A DNA stretch of 64,000 bases, taken from contig CAYUYJ010000002.1 of the NCBI GenBank assembly GCA_964449325.1, forward strand, positions 186,001 through 250,000, in the 5' to 3' direction. The stretch comes from RGIG3002 sp964449325 (GTDB lineage: Bacteria > Bacillota > Clostridia > Lachnospirales > Lachnospiraceae). Every line of letters starts with the position of its first letter. The stretch's first letter is position 1. Positions 26,757 to 35,540 of the stretch are shown piece after piece. The position numbers were made by a program, and so were the translations under genes. Below the pieces are notes generated by a model that ran no database searches, was not told where the DNA came from, and worked only from the letters and a program-made list of their open reading frames with translations.

Positions 26757-26990
26757 ATGTTACATCCATCTTATTCAGATTTAATGAAAGTAGTAAACAG
26801 TGACGTGGAGCCGGGAGAAGCTAAAGTGGTAAGCAGCAGATATTCCATTGTTATGGCAACTTCCAAAAGAGCAAGACAGATCATTGCAGGAGAGGAACCT
26901 TTTGTAGATGGGGATATTAATAAGCCATTGTCTCTTGCCGTAGAGGAACTGAATGAAGGTAAAATCAAAATTTTGAGTGATGAGGAATAA
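26757..26990 (+). CDS. rpoZ: RNA polymerase omega subunit
   Basis: A 77-residue protein. SRYSIVMATSKRARQII and the KPLSLAVEEL stretch match omega, which binds the beta-prime subunit and helps polymerase assembly. AAAGGAG precedes the ATG. The rimO gene starts 1 base after its stop. Confidence 0.92.
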   Translation: MLHPSYSDLMKVVNSDVEPGEAKVVSSRYSIVMATSKRARQIIAGEEPFVDGDINKPLSLAVEELNEGKIKILSDEE

Positions 26991-26991
26991 G

Positions 26992-28329
26992 ATGAAGATA
27001 CATTTTATTTCGCTTGGCTGCGATAAGAATTTAGTAGATTCCGAAATGATGTTGGGAATGCTTGCGCAGAAGGGCTACAGTTTTACGGACGATGAAACGG
27101 AAGCAGATATTATTGTGATAAATACCTGCTGTTTTATTAATGATGCAAAAGAAGAAAGTATTAATACTATTTTGGAAATGGCAGACCTTAAGGAAAGCGG
27201 GCAGGTGAAAGCACTGCTCGTGGCAGGCTGTCTTGCCCAAAGGTATAAAGAAGAAATACAAAAAGAGATTCCACAGGTAGATGCCATTCTTGGAACCATG
27301 AACATTGACACCGTTGCGGATGCAATTGATGAGGTGCTTTCGGGAAATGCAAAGAATCATATTTCCGACTGTAACAGTCCGGTTATTTACGGTAAAAAAA
27401 GAGCGGTTTCCACAGGAGGGCATTTTGCTTATTTGAAAATAGCCGAAGGATGTGACAAGCATTGTACTTATTGCATTATCCCGAAGGTGCGCGGAAATTT
27501 TAGAAGTGTGCCTGTCGAGGTGCTTGTGAAAGAGGCGAAAGAACTTGCAGAAGGCGGCGTTAAGGAATTGATTTTAGTGGCACAGGAGACGACTCTGTAT
27601 GGCAAGGATTTATACGGAAAGAAAAGTCTTCCGATGCTGTTGCATGAGTTGGCAAAAATTCCGGGCATTTACTGGATTCGTATTTTATATTGCTATCCGG
27701 AGGAGATAGATGAAGAACTGATTGAGGCAATCAAGACGGAAGAAAAGGTGTGTCATTATCTGGATTTGCCGATACAACATGCATCTGACAGGATTTTGAA
27801 GCGAATGGGGCGCCGGACGAATCAGCAGGAACTCCGTGCGATTATCGGAAAACTGCGGGAAGAGATACCGGATATTTGTCTGCGCACTACGTTGATTACG
27901 GGATTCCCCGGAGAAACAGAGGAAGATCATGAGGAATTGATGGCATTTGTGGATGAGATGGAATTTGACCGGTTAGGAGTCTTTACCTATTCGCCTGAGG
28001 AGGATACTCCGGCGGCAGGGATGGAAAACCAGATTCCGGAGGAAGTGAAGGAAGAACGCCGCGCCGAGATTATGGAACTGCAACAGGAGATTGCTTTTGA
28101 ACTTGCCGAAAATATGGCAGGCAGAGTAGTCATGGCGATGGTGGAAGGAAAAATTGCCGAAGATGATGCTTATGTGGCAAGAACCTATAAGGATGCACCG
28201 AATGTGGATGGTCTTCTTTTTATTAATACGGAAGAAAATCTGATGACCGGAGATTTCGTCAAGGTACGGATTACCGGTTCTTATGAATATGATTTGATTG
28301 GAGAGATATATCATGAATTTACCGAATAA
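26992..28329 (+). CDS. rimO: ribosomal protein S12 methylthiotransferase
   Basis: A 445-residue radical SAM enzyme that adds a methylthio group to an Asp of ribosomal protein S12. The N-terminal UPF0004 domain starts KIHFISLGCDKNLVDSEM, with Cys residues at GCDKN, NTCCF and AGCLAQ for one cluster. The radical SAM core has AEGCDKHCTYCIIP. A TRAM domain ends the protein (AGRVVMAMVEG onward). The start at 26992 is 1 base after the rpoZ stop with GAGG upstream. Its end overlaps pgsA by 17 bases. Confidence 0.95.
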   Translation: MKIHFISLGCDKNLVDSEMMLGMLAQKGYSFTDDETEADIIVINTCCFINDAKEESINTILEMADLKESGQVKALLVAGCLAQRYKEEIQKEIPQVDAILGTMNIDTVADAIDEVLSGNAKNHISDCNSPVIYGKKRAVSTGGHFAYLKIAEGCDKHCTYCIIPKVRGNFRSVPVEVLVKEAKELAEGGVKELILVAQETTLYGKDLYGKKSLPMLLHELAKIPGIYWIRILYCYPEEIDEELIEAIKTEEKVCHYLDLPIQHASDRILKRMGRRTNQQELRAIIGKLREEIPDICLRTTLITGFPGETEEDHEELMAFVDEMEFDRLGVFTYSPEEDTPAAGMENQIPEEVKEERRAEIMELQQEIAFELAENMAGRVVMAMVEGKIAEDDAYVARTYKDAPNVDGLLFINTEENLMTGDFVKVRITGSYEYDLIGEIYHEFTE

Positions 28330-28885
28330 ACTTACTGTTTTCAGAGTGATTTTGATTCTTCCCTTTGTGGTTTTGTTGCTTGGCGGCTTTGCACAGTGGG
28401 GGTGGTTTACGGCAATTTTTGGCGGTATTTCGGAATATACGGACTATATTGCGCTGGCAATCTTCATTATTGCCAGTCTGACAGATTTGTTGGACGGAAA
28501 GATTGCAAGAAAATATAATCTGGTAACAAATTTTGGAAAATTTATGGATCCTCTTGCAGATAAGCTGTTAGTTTGTGCGGCAATGATTTGCCTTGTTGAG
28601 ATGGAAAGACTGCCGGCATGGATGGTCATTGTAATTATCAGCAGAGAGTTTATTATCAGCGGCTTTCGTCTGATTGCATCCGATAACGGTGTAGTCATTG
28701 CGGCAAGCTATTGGGGAAAATTCAAAACAACCTTCCAGATGGTGATGATTTGTCTCTTGATTGCAAACATTGAGGCAATCTCGATTCTGACAGCAATCAT
28801 AACGTGGGTTGCGTTGATTTTGACGGTCGTATCTTTGGTGGATTATCTTGTAAAAAACAAGGCTGTCATGAAGGAGCAGAACTAA
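28313..28885 (+). CDS. pgsA: CDP-diacylglycerol-glycerol-3-phosphate phosphatidyltransferase
   Basis: A 190-residue membrane enzyme making phosphatidylglycerol phosphate, the first step to phosphatidylglycerol. The family motif is complete: SLTDLLDGKIARK and GKFMDPLADK give the D-x2-D-G-x2-A-R-x8-G-x3-D-x3-D pattern. NLPNKLTVFRV is the usual N-terminus. GGAGAG is 8 bases ahead of the ATG. It overlaps rimO by 17 bases. Confidence 0.94.
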   Translation: MNLPNKLTVFRVILILPFVVLLLGGFAQWGWFTAIFGGISEYTDYIALAIFIIASLTDLLDGKIARKYNLVTNFGKFMDPLADKLLVCAAMICLVEMERLPAWMVIVIISREFIISGFRLIASDNGVVIAASYWGKFKTTFQMVMICLLIANIEAISILTAIITWVALILTVVSLVDYLVKNKAVMKEQN

Positions 28886-28937
28886 ATACAGAAAAGATTT
28901 ATAGTTGGCATACAGCGACAGGGAAAGAGGCAGAAAA

Positions 28938-30212
28938 ATGGTTGTAGAACTGGTTGCGGTAGGAACGGAAATTTTACTTGGAAATATTGTGAATACCAAT
29001 GCGGCATATTTATCCGAAAAATGTGCGGGGCTTGGTTTATCCTGTTATTACCAAAGTGTGGTCGGAGACAATGAGGAGCGGTTGCTTGAAACGATAAAAT
29101 GTGCAACAGACCGGTCTGATATTGTAATTTTATCCGGTGGTCTTGGCCCTACGGAGGATGATTTGACAAAGGAGACAGCAGCAAGGGTCTTTGACAAAAA
29201 ACTCTTTTTAGATGAAAATATCAAAGAACAGATTCAAAGTTATTTTGAAAAAAGAGGAAGCAGGCCTACCAACAATAACTGGAAACAGGCAATGATACCG
29301 GAAGGTGCAATCGCAGTGGAAAATGAGAATGGTACAGCACCGGGAATTATTATGGAACGGGACGGTAAGCATATTATTTTACTGCCGGGGCCGCCGAATG
29401 AACTGATTCCCATGTTTGAGAAAAGCATTGTACCTTATCTGAAAAAAATACAGCCGGGAGTTATTTATTCTAAGACGGTGAAGGTATGCGGAGTCGGCGA
29501 GAGCAAGGCGGAGACCATGGTAAAGGATCTGATTGATACACAGACCAATCCTACGATAGCCACCTATGCCAAAACAGGAGAAGTGCATTTGCGGGTAACG
29601 GCATCTGCTGACACGGAAAAGGAAGCAAAGAAGCTGATTAAACCTGTTGTAAAAGAACTGAAAAATCGATTTGGAGATGCGGTTTATACAACAGATGAAG
29701 CGGTTACTTTGGAAGAGGCAATTGCGGAACTCCTAAAGAAAAACAGACTGACGGCAGCATTTGCGGAATCCTGTACCGGGGGATTGGTGGCAGCAAGAAT
29801 GATAAATGTGCCGGGAGTTTCAGAAAATCTGAAGGTCAGCTATATTACTTATTCTGATAAAGCGAAACATAAGCTTCTGGGCGTCAGAAAGAGTCTGCTA
29901 AAAAAGAAGGGGGCCGTATGTGCACAAGTGGCAGAAGAAATGGTGAAGGGTGCCGCGATTTTTGCCAATGCGGATGTGACGGTGGCCACCACAGGGATTG
30001 CCGGACCGGACGGGGGAAGTGAAGATACGCCGGTGGGTCTTGTTTACATTGCCTGTAATGTAAACGGAAACGTGAAGGTAAAGGAATATCATTTTAGCGG
30101 AAATCGTAGTAAAATAAGAGAAAGTGCTACAGCAAATGCTCTTATCCTGATGCGGGAATGTCTTTTGGAGTATTGTGCTTTGGAAGCATTTAAAAAGAGG
30201 GACAAGAGATAA
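28938..30212 (+). CDS. cinA: CinA-family protein (MoaB-like plus nicotinamide nucleotide amidase)
   Basis: A 424-residue two-domain protein. The N-terminal MoaB-like domain has VGTEILLGNIVNTNAAYL and SGGLGPTEDD. The C-terminal amidase domain has AESCTGGLVAARM and TTGIAGPDGGSEDTPVG. CinA proteins hydrolyse ADP-ribose-like compounds and deamidate NMN to recycle pyridine nucleotides; in some bacteria they are linked with competence and lie upstream of recA, as here. GAGG is 8 bases ahead of the ATG. Confidence 0.93.
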   Translation: MVVELVAVGTEILLGNIVNTNAAYLSEKCAGLGLSCYYQSVVGDNEERLLETIKCATDRSDIVILSGGLGPTEDDLTKETAARVFDKKLFLDENIKEQIQSYFEKRGSRPTNNNWKQAMIPEGAIAVENENGTAPGIIMERDGKHIILLPGPPNELIPMFEKSIVPYLKKIQPGVIYSKTVKVCGVGESKAETMVKDLIDTQTNPTIATYAKTGEVHLRVTASADTEKEAKKLIKPVVKELKNRFGDAVYTTDEAVTLEEAIAELLKKNRLTAAFAESCTGGLVAARMINVPGVSENLKVSYITYSDKAKHKLLGVRKSLLKKKGAVCAQVAEEMVKGAAIFANADVTVATTGIAGPDGGSEDTPVGLVYIACNVNGNVKVKEYHFSGNRSKIRESATANALILMRECLLEYCALEAFKKRDKR

Positions 30213-30233
30213 ATAATAGGAAAGGGGATACCT

Positions 30234-31214
30234 ATGAATAAGGACAAAAAGAGCGGAAACGGGTGGCTGATTGCAGTTGTTATCGGAATTGTAGTCTGTT
30301 TGATTGGAATTGTTGCAGTGGCTTTCTGGCTTGTTGTTACGATTGGCAGGATGGATGCGGAAGAGATAAAGTCTGCATCGATACTGCGGGAACAAGGCAT
30401 TGAGAAAGCGGATAAGGATGATTTTGACTTTGATTTTGAATATAACTATCGACAGGAAAAAGAAACCGAAAAAGAGACAGACGAAGAGAATGTTCCTGAT
30501 GATGAAGAGGAACAGAAAGACAGTTACGGGACAATTAATGCGGAGGATTACAGCTATATAGATGAAGATACCGGAGAAGAATATTATGAAAAACTAAAAG
30601 ATGCCATCCGCTATGATTTGGATTATTCCATAACATGGAAAAGTTTTGATTACGACACGGATTATGAAGATGTAATGATATATGCGTCTTATCCCGAACT
30701 GACGGGGGATAATATTCCGAATCTGGATTACATAAATGATTATATTTTTAAAGAAGTGGAATTTTGGGTAGAAGGTTTTGAAGAGAACGTAGCGGAAGGA
30801 TATTTTTTGGAAGATGACGAATTCCTGATGGATATTTTTGCCTATGTAACTTATATGGATGAAGAAAAGATTAGTATCGTTTTTTCGGAATACGGCTATT
30901 CGGATGATTATCAGATGGCATATCTTTATTCTGTAAATGTGGATGTACAAAATGGAGTTATTTTGGAAAATTCCAGTATTATTAATATGGATGATGAATT
31001 TGCGGTGGAATTCAGAAACCGAAATAAGGAACAAAATGATGCGGAAGGGTATATCGATGAATTGTCCGATCAGGAAATTGTTGAATACCTTAACTCACCG
31101 ACGTTAGGAGCTGTATTCTATACACCTCTTGGACTGGAGGTAGGAATTAATCTGGATAGTGGTTGGTATACGGTGACATTTAAAGATTACGAGAAGTATC
31201 TGAAGAAACTTTAA
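30234..31214 (+). CDS. membrane-anchored protein with RsiV/DUF3298-like outer domain
   Basis: A 326-residue protein. Residues 9-35 are a single transmembrane helix (GWLIAVVIGIVVCLIGIVAVAF) with a short basic inside tail. A very acidic linker follows (about 60-110, with many Asp, Glu and Tyr). The C-terminal 200 residues resemble the DUF3298 fold of RsiV and PdaC: FYTPLGLEVGINLDSGWYTVTF near the end is the clearest part. Its role is unknown; no sigma gene is adjacent, so an anti-sigma role is unsupported. AAAGGGG lies upstream. It is last in the yicC-to-cinA run and is followed by a strong terminator. Confidence 0.7.
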   Translation: MNKDKKSGNGWLIAVVIGIVVCLIGIVAVAFWLVVTIGRMDAEEIKSASILREQGIEKADKDDFDFDFEYNYRQEKETEKETDEENVPDDEEEQKDSYGTINAEDYSYIDEDTGEEYYEKLKDAIRYDLDYSITWKSFDYDTDYEDVMIYASYPELTGDNIPNLDYINDYIFKEVEFWVEGFEENVAEGYFLEDDEFLMDIFAYVTYMDEEKISIVFSEYGYSDDYQMAYLYSVNVDVQNGVILENSSIINMDDEFAVEFRNRNKEQNDAEGYIDELSDQEIVEYLNSPTLGAVFYTPLGLEVGINLDSGWYTVTFKDYEKYLKKL

Positions 31215-31230
31215 AAATCAGAAATCGGCT

Positions 31231-31277
31231 TCGCTCAGACCGGCAGAGAGGAATTAACGGTCTGAGCGATAACTTTT
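31231..31277 (+). terminator. intrinsic terminator closing the yicC-cinA operon
   Basis: A perfect 12-pair stem, TCGCTCAGACCG with CGGTCTGAGCGA, with a 15-base loop, followed by a T-rich run (31273-31277). Confidence 0.9.
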
Positions 31278-31506
31278 TCTTGTATTCTCACGGATTGCAT
31301 GTTAAAGTAATGATATCTTATTTCAAATCTGCTTTGCATTTCGGGCACTTCGCCAGCATTTCAAAGCAAAAAGGGAAGGAAATAAAAAAAGAATCGGGGT
31401 GGTGGCAATGAGGGTGGTTTATTGGACACTAAATAGTGTATAATAAGAAAGCGATGTTAAAGGGAGAGGTTAATAAGATAATTTTCTATAATTATTACAA
31501 ACAACC
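31278..31506. other. intergenic stretch ahead of recA
   Basis: No convincing gene. It contains a GCTTTG/CAAAGC inverted repeat near 31330-31370 and a TATAAT at 31439-31444 overlapped by the perfect arms ACACTA-AA-TAGTGT (31426-31439). There is no good -35 for that box. A possible 11-codon frame starts at 31408, but I do not call it a gene. Confidence 0.4.
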
Positions 31507-31535
31507 TTGACAAAAACGAACAAATGTTTTATTAT
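31507..31535 (+). promoter_or_regulatory. recA promoter
   Basis: TTGACA at 31507-31512 and TATTAT at 31530-31535 with a 17-base spacer; a LexA box fills the spacer. Confidence 0.85.
31517..31530. promoter_or_regulatory. LexA (SOS) box 1 of recA
   Basis: CGAACAAATGTTTT matches the Firmicute LexA consensus CGAAC-RNRY-GTTYG/C at all but the last base. It lies between the -35 and -10 boxes, so LexA would block polymerase. Confidence 0.85.
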
Positions 31536-31546
31536 CATATCAATAA

Positions 31547-31558
31547 GAACGGATGTTC
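31547..31558. promoter_or_regulatory. LexA (SOS) box 2 of recA
   Basis: GAACGGATGTTC has perfect GAAC/GTTC arms with a 4-base core. It is 30 bases (about three helix turns) downstream of box 1, just past the expected transcription start. Confidence 0.75.
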
Positions 31559-31578
31559 TTGTGAAAAGGAGATTGAAG

Positions 31579-32667
31579 ATGGAAAGAGAAGAAAAATTAA
31601 AGGCATTAGATGCCGCATTAGTGCAAATAGAAAAACAGTATGGTAAGGGCGCTGTTATGAAACTTGGTGATTCCTCTGCCCGGATGAATGTGGAGACAAT
31701 ACCTACGGGGTCTTTGAGTCTGGATTTAGCGTTGGGACTTGGTGGGATTCCCAAAGGAAGAATTATAGAGATTTATGGTCCTGAGTCCAGTGGTAAGACG
31801 ACGGTTACTTTACATATGGTGGCGGAAGTACAGAAAAGAGGAGGAATTGCCGGCTTTATCGATGCAGAGCATGCTCTTGACCCGGTATATGCCAAGAATA
31901 TTGGAGTAGATGTAGACAATCTATATATTTCCCAGCCGGATAACGGAGAACAGGCGATGGAAATTACTGAAACAATGGTACGTTCCGGTGCTATTGATAT
32001 TGTAATTGTGGATTCTGTAGCAGCGCTTGTTCCTAAGGCAGAAATTGACGGTGATATGGGGGATTCTCATGTGGGTCTGCAGGCAAGACTTATGTCACAG
32101 GCACTTAGAAAACTGACGGCTGTCATCAGTAAATCCAATTGTACGGTTGTGTTTATCAATCAGTTAAGAGAAAAAATCGGTGTGATGTTTGGAAATCCGG
32201 AAACAACGACAGGTGGTCGTGCACTGAAATTCTATTCCTCTGTACGGCTTGATGTCAGAAGAGTAGAATCTTTAAAACAGAGCGGAGAAGTAGTTGGTAA
32301 CCGTACCAAAGTAAAAGTAGTAAAGAATAAAATTGCACCACCTTTTAAGGAAGCAGAATTTGATATTATGTTTGGTGAGGGTATCTCAAAAGTAGGTGAT
32401 ATTCTGGATTTGGCTGCTGATAACGGAATTGTAAATAAAAGTGGTGCATGGTATGCCTATGAAGGAAACAAAATCGGGCAAGGAAGAGAAAATGCAAAAC
32501 AGTATTTAAAGGATAATCCGACTGTTTGTGATGAAATTGAAGCGAAGGTACGTGCGCATTTTAATTTGGATGGTGTGCAGGAAGAAAAGAGCGGGGAAGC
32601 AAAGACGGGCGATAAGAAAACAGAAAAAAAGACAAATGAAGATGCGGCAAAAAAGGATGAGGCATAA
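31579..32667 (+). CDS. recA: RecA recombinase
   Basis: A 362-residue protein. GPESSGKTT (Walker A), DSVAALVPKAEIDGDMGD, the L2 region FINQLREKIGVMFGNPETTTGGRALKFYSS and the C-terminal domain are all typical. RecA drives strand exchange and LexA self-cleavage. The start at 31579 follows AAAGGAGATTGAAG; an upstream in-frame extension to 31507 is rejected because it covers the promoter. The last 30 residues are a Lys/Glu tail. It overlaps recX by 1 base. Confidence 0.98.
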   Translation: MEREEKLKALDAALVQIEKQYGKGAVMKLGDSSARMNVETIPTGSLSLDLALGLGGIPKGRIIEIYGPESSGKTTVTLHMVAEVQKRGGIAGFIDAEHALDPVYAKNIGVDVDNLYISQPDNGEQAMEITETMVRSGAIDIVIVDSVAALVPKAEIDGDMGDSHVGLQARLMSQALRKLTAVISKSNCTVVFINQLREKIGVMFGNPETTTGGRALKFYSSVRLDVRRVESLKQSGEVVGNRTKVKVVKNKIAPPFKEAEFDIMFGEGISKVGDILDLAADNGIVNKSGAWYAYEGNKIGQGRENAKQYLKDNPTVCDEIEAKVRAHFNLDGVQEEKSGEAKTGDKKTEKKTNEDAAKKDEA

Positions 32668-33284
32668 TGCTCGTTAAAGAAATTGCAGAACTTACAAAGA
32701 ACAGAAGCAGAATTGTGGTTGATGAAGGACCGGCCTTTGTATTGTATAAGGGTGAGATTCGTAAATATCATATAGAAATAGGAAAAACTGTTGCGGAAGA
32801 GGATTATGAAGAACTGATGAGAAAGGTTTTTCCCAAGAGAGCAAAGTTGCGTAGTATGAATCTGCTTCAATCGAAAGAATATACGGAAAAGCAGCTTCGT
32901 GACAAACTGCTTCAGGGAGGCTATCCTGAGCAGATTGCTGATGAAGCAGTGGAATATGTGAAGTCTTATCACTATATTGATGATGACCGATATGCAGAGA
33001 CTTATATCGAGTATCAAATGGATAAAAGAAGTAAGCAGCGCATTATTCAGGATTTACTGAAAAAAGGCATCACCAGGGAGTGTATCGAGAACCAGTGGCA
33101 GAAAGTAGAAGCGCTTGGTATAACCATAGATGAAGAAAAAATGATTTCCGAACTTCTGGTGAAAAAGAATTACTGCGAGAAAGATGCAGATATAAAGGAA
33201 AAACGCAGAATCTATGGATTTTTGATGAGAAAGGGATTTTCGGCAGAGAAAATCAGAAAAGTGTTGAATGCGGAAGTATATTGA
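32667..33284 (+). CDS. recX: RecA regulator RecX
   Basis: A 205-residue, all-helical protein. Three RecX-type repeats are seen, for example LLQSKEYTEKQLRDKLLQGGYP and YHYIDDDRYAETYIEYQMDKR, then GFLMRKGFSAEKIRKVL. RecX binds RecA filaments and limits their growth. Its ATG overlaps the recA stop, so it is made with RecA in the SOS response. Confidence 0.93.
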   Translation: MLVKEIAELTKNRSRIVVDEGPAFVLYKGEIRKYHIEIGKTVAEEDYEELMRKVFPKRAKLRSMNLLQSKEYTEKQLRDKLLQGGYPEQIADEAVEYVKSYHYIDDDRYAETYIEYQMDKRSKQRIIQDLLKKGITRECIENQWQKVEALGITIDEEKMISELLVKKNYCEKDADIKEKRRIYGFLMRKGFSAEKIRKVLNAEVY

Positions 33285-33302
33285 AGGATATCGTTAAAGC
33301 AC

Positions 33303-33331
33303 TTGACATAACTCCTATTTCAGTTTAAAAT
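33303..33331 (+). promoter_or_regulatory. promoter of rny
   Basis: TTGACA at 33303-33308 and TAAAAT at 33326-33331 with a 17-base spacer, 95 bases ahead of the rny start. Confidence 0.7.
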
Positions 33332-33426
33332 TTAACTGTTGTAAAATCGCTAGTTAGAATGTTCTATATGGATATTCTATGATAGATATTGAACAATGAA
33401 AACTAAATAAGGAGGTGCTCCTGTAC

Positions 33427-34974
33427 ATGCTGCAAATTATTCTGGCAGTTGCTATCACTCTGGTTGTTTCTGTTCCGGTATCTGCATTAGTGGCGACGAA
33501 TTACCGTAAAAAGGTAGTAGAGTCTAAACTCGGAAATGCTGAGGACAAAGCAAGAGAGATTATTGATGAAGCTCTTAAGACAGCGGAGACGAAAAAACGT
33601 GAGTCCTTACTTGAAGTGAAAGAAGAATCCATTCGTACAAAGAACGAACTGGATAAGGAAATCAAGGAACGGAGAGCTGAGGCGCAGCGTTATGAAAGAC
33701 GTATTCAGCAGAAGGAAGAGAACATTGATAAAAAAGCAGAAGCGATTGAAAAGAAAGAAGCAGGTTTGGTGGCAAGAGAAGAAGCTTTAAATAAGCAGAA
33801 GGAAGAAGTTGCCAAGCTGAACGAGCAAAGATTACAGGAACTGGAAAGAATCTCAGGACTTACCTCCGAACAGGCAAAAGATTATTTATTGAAAATTGTT
33901 GAAGATGAAGTAAAACATGAAACCGCCGTTATGATCAAGGAAATGGAGAATAAGGCGAAAGAAGAAGCAGACAAAAAAGCAAAGGAATATGTAGTAACAG
34001 CTATTCAGAAGTGTGCTGCTGACCATGTGTCAGAAACTACTATTTCTGTAGTGCAGCTTCCGAATGACGAGATGAAAGGTAGAATCATCGGTAGAGAAGG
34101 ACGTAACATCCGTACATTAGAAACGATGACAGGTGTGGATTTGATTATTGATGATACACCGGAAGCAGTTATTCTTTCCGGATTTGATCCGATTCGTCGT
34201 GAGGTTGCAAGAATTGCACTTGAAAAGTTAATTGTTGATGGTCGTATCCACCCGGCAAGAATTGAAGAAATGGTGGAAAAAGCACAAAAAGAAGTCGAAG
34301 TAATGATTAAGGAAGAGGGAGAGGCTGCGGCACTGGAGGTTGGTGTACACGGTATTCATCCTGAACTGATTCGTTTACTTGGTAAGATGAAATTCAGAAC
34401 CAGTTATGGTCAGAATGCATTAAAGCACTCCATAGAGGTAGCACAGTTGTCAGGTCTTTTAGCTGCTGAAATGGGCTTGGATGTTAGAGTGGCGAAACGT
34501 GCTGGTTTATTACATGATATTGGTAAGGCAGTAGACCATGAAATGGAAGGTTCACATATTCAGCTTGGTGTAGAACTTTGTAGAAAATACAAAGAATCTG
34601 CTGTTGTTATTAATGCGGTAGAATCTCATCACGGAGATGTAGAACCCCAGTCATTGATTGCATGTATTGTACAAGCTTCTGATACAATTTCTGCAGCAAG
34701 ACCGGGAGCTAGAAGGGAGACATTAGAAACCTATACTAGCAGATTAAAACAATTAGAAGATATTACAAACAATTTCAAAGGTGTTGACAAATCTTTTGCT
34801 ATTCAAGCAGGTAGAGAGATTCGAGTTATGGTAGTTCCGGAACAGATTTCTGATGCGGACATGGTATTATTAGCACGCGACATTTCAAAACAGATTGAAG
34901 CGGAGCTGGAATATCCGGGTCAGATTAAAGTCAATGTTATTAGGGAGTCTCGTGTTATTGATTATGCAAAATAA
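33427..34974 (+). CDS. rny: ribonuclease Y
   Basis: A 515-residue membrane-anchored endoribonuclease that starts mRNA decay. It has an N-terminal membrane helix (MLQIILAVAITLVVSVPVSAL), a long coiled coil (about 30-200), a KH domain (MKGRIIGREGRNIRTLE) and an HD domain (VAKRAGLLHDIGKAVDHE). The start at ATG 33427 has AAGGAGG 11 bases upstream; GTG 33415 lies inside that site and is unlikely. The usual length is about 520. It has its own promoter. Confidence 0.96.
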   Translation: MLQIILAVAITLVVSVPVSALVATNYRKKVVESKLGNAEDKAREIIDEALKTAETKKRESLLEVKEESIRTKNELDKEIKERRAEAQRYERRIQQKEENIDKKAEAIEKKEAGLVAREEALNKQKEEVAKLNEQRLQELERISGLTSEQAKDYLLKIVEDEVKHETAVMIKEMENKAKEEADKKAKEYVVTAIQKCAADHVSETTISVVQLPNDEMKGRIIGREGRNIRTLETMTGVDLIIDDTPEAVILSGFDPIRREVARIALEKLIVDGRIHPARIEEMVEKAQKEVEVMIKEEGEAAALEVGVHGIHPELIRLLGKMKFRTSYGQNALKHSIEVAQLSGLLAAEMGLDVRVAKRAGLLHDIGKAVDHEMEGSHIQLGVELCRKYKESAVVINAVESHHGDVEPQSLIACIVQASDTISAARPGARRETLETYTSRLKQLEDITNNFKGVDKSFAIQAGREIRVMVVPEQISDADMVLLARDISKQIEAELEYPGQIKVNVIRESRVIDYAK

Positions 34975-35019
34975 GAGATAACATTTTCTATACAACAGAC
35001 TGTAGATAATAGCATAACA

Positions 35020-35060
35020 GTGGAGAGTTTGAGTAAAGTCAGGCTCTCCACTATTTTTTT
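35020..35060 (+). terminator. intrinsic terminator after rny
   Basis: GTGGAGAG pairs with CTCTCCAC, with a possible inner TGA/TCA pair, followed by T at 35053-35060. It lies just upstream of the next ribosome site (35062-35067), so the next gene may depend on read-through. Confidence 0.8.
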
Positions 35061-35076
35061 GAAAGGAGATATAAAT

Positions 35077-35394
35077 ATGGTACCGATTTTGGCAAAGCAG
35101 GCAATTAATATTAAGACGAAGAGTAAATCAAATATTATTTTGGGAAACTATGAATGTGGTTATGCTTTGGGGTTGATAGTAAATTTATCGGGAATTTTAT
35201 TCCCGGCAGATTATACGAGTATAGAGGATTTGAGAGTGAAAGTATTAGCTTCTTTGGAAAATTATGAGCCAAAGGATGAACGGGAAGAAAATCTGATTCA
35301 TATGCTGAAAGAATATAAAGCGGATGATAATTTGGATACACAGGTCGGAGAACTGATTAATATGGGGCTTGGGGAAAAGAAGCCCTGGGTGTAA
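35077..35394 (+). CDS. small conserved-looking protein, unknown function
   Basis: A 105-residue soluble protein. ATG 35077 has AAAGGAGA upstream; an in-frame start at 35020 lies in the terminator hairpin and is rejected. It begins MVPILAKQAINIKTKSK, with a mixed alpha/beta middle (NYECGYALGLIVNLSGILF) and a charged helical end. No motif or family is recognised. A strong terminator sits right in front, so expression may need read-through from rny. Confidence 0.6.
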   Translation: MVPILAKQAINIKTKSKSNIILGNYECGYALGLIVNLSGILFPADYTSIEDLRVKVLASLENYEPKDEREENLIHMLKEYKADDNLDTQVGELINMGLGEKKPWV

Positions 35395-35540
35395 AAAGAA
35401 AAAGGAAAGAAAATGAAAAAAAATCTTGTGTAATATAGGTTGTTGTAGTAAAATGAACAAAGTGTGTATGATTGTATACGATTATGCAAACGAAATAGTA
35501 AACAAACTATCATATAAGAAATTAGAGGACGGTGGATTTT

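Noticed and set aside
30234..31214. Anti-sigma factor RsiV
   Set aside because: The outer domain resembles DUF3298, but the inside tail is too short for sigma binding and no sigma gene is adjacent.
31408..31443. 11-codon leader peptide before recA
   Set aside because: The possible ribosome site is weak and the frame runs into the TATAAT box; nothing else supports translation.
32457..33017. 186-codon open frame antisense to the recA-recX junction
   Set aside because: Overlaps two conserved genes and shows only the reversed composition of the Lys/Glu-rich RecA tail.
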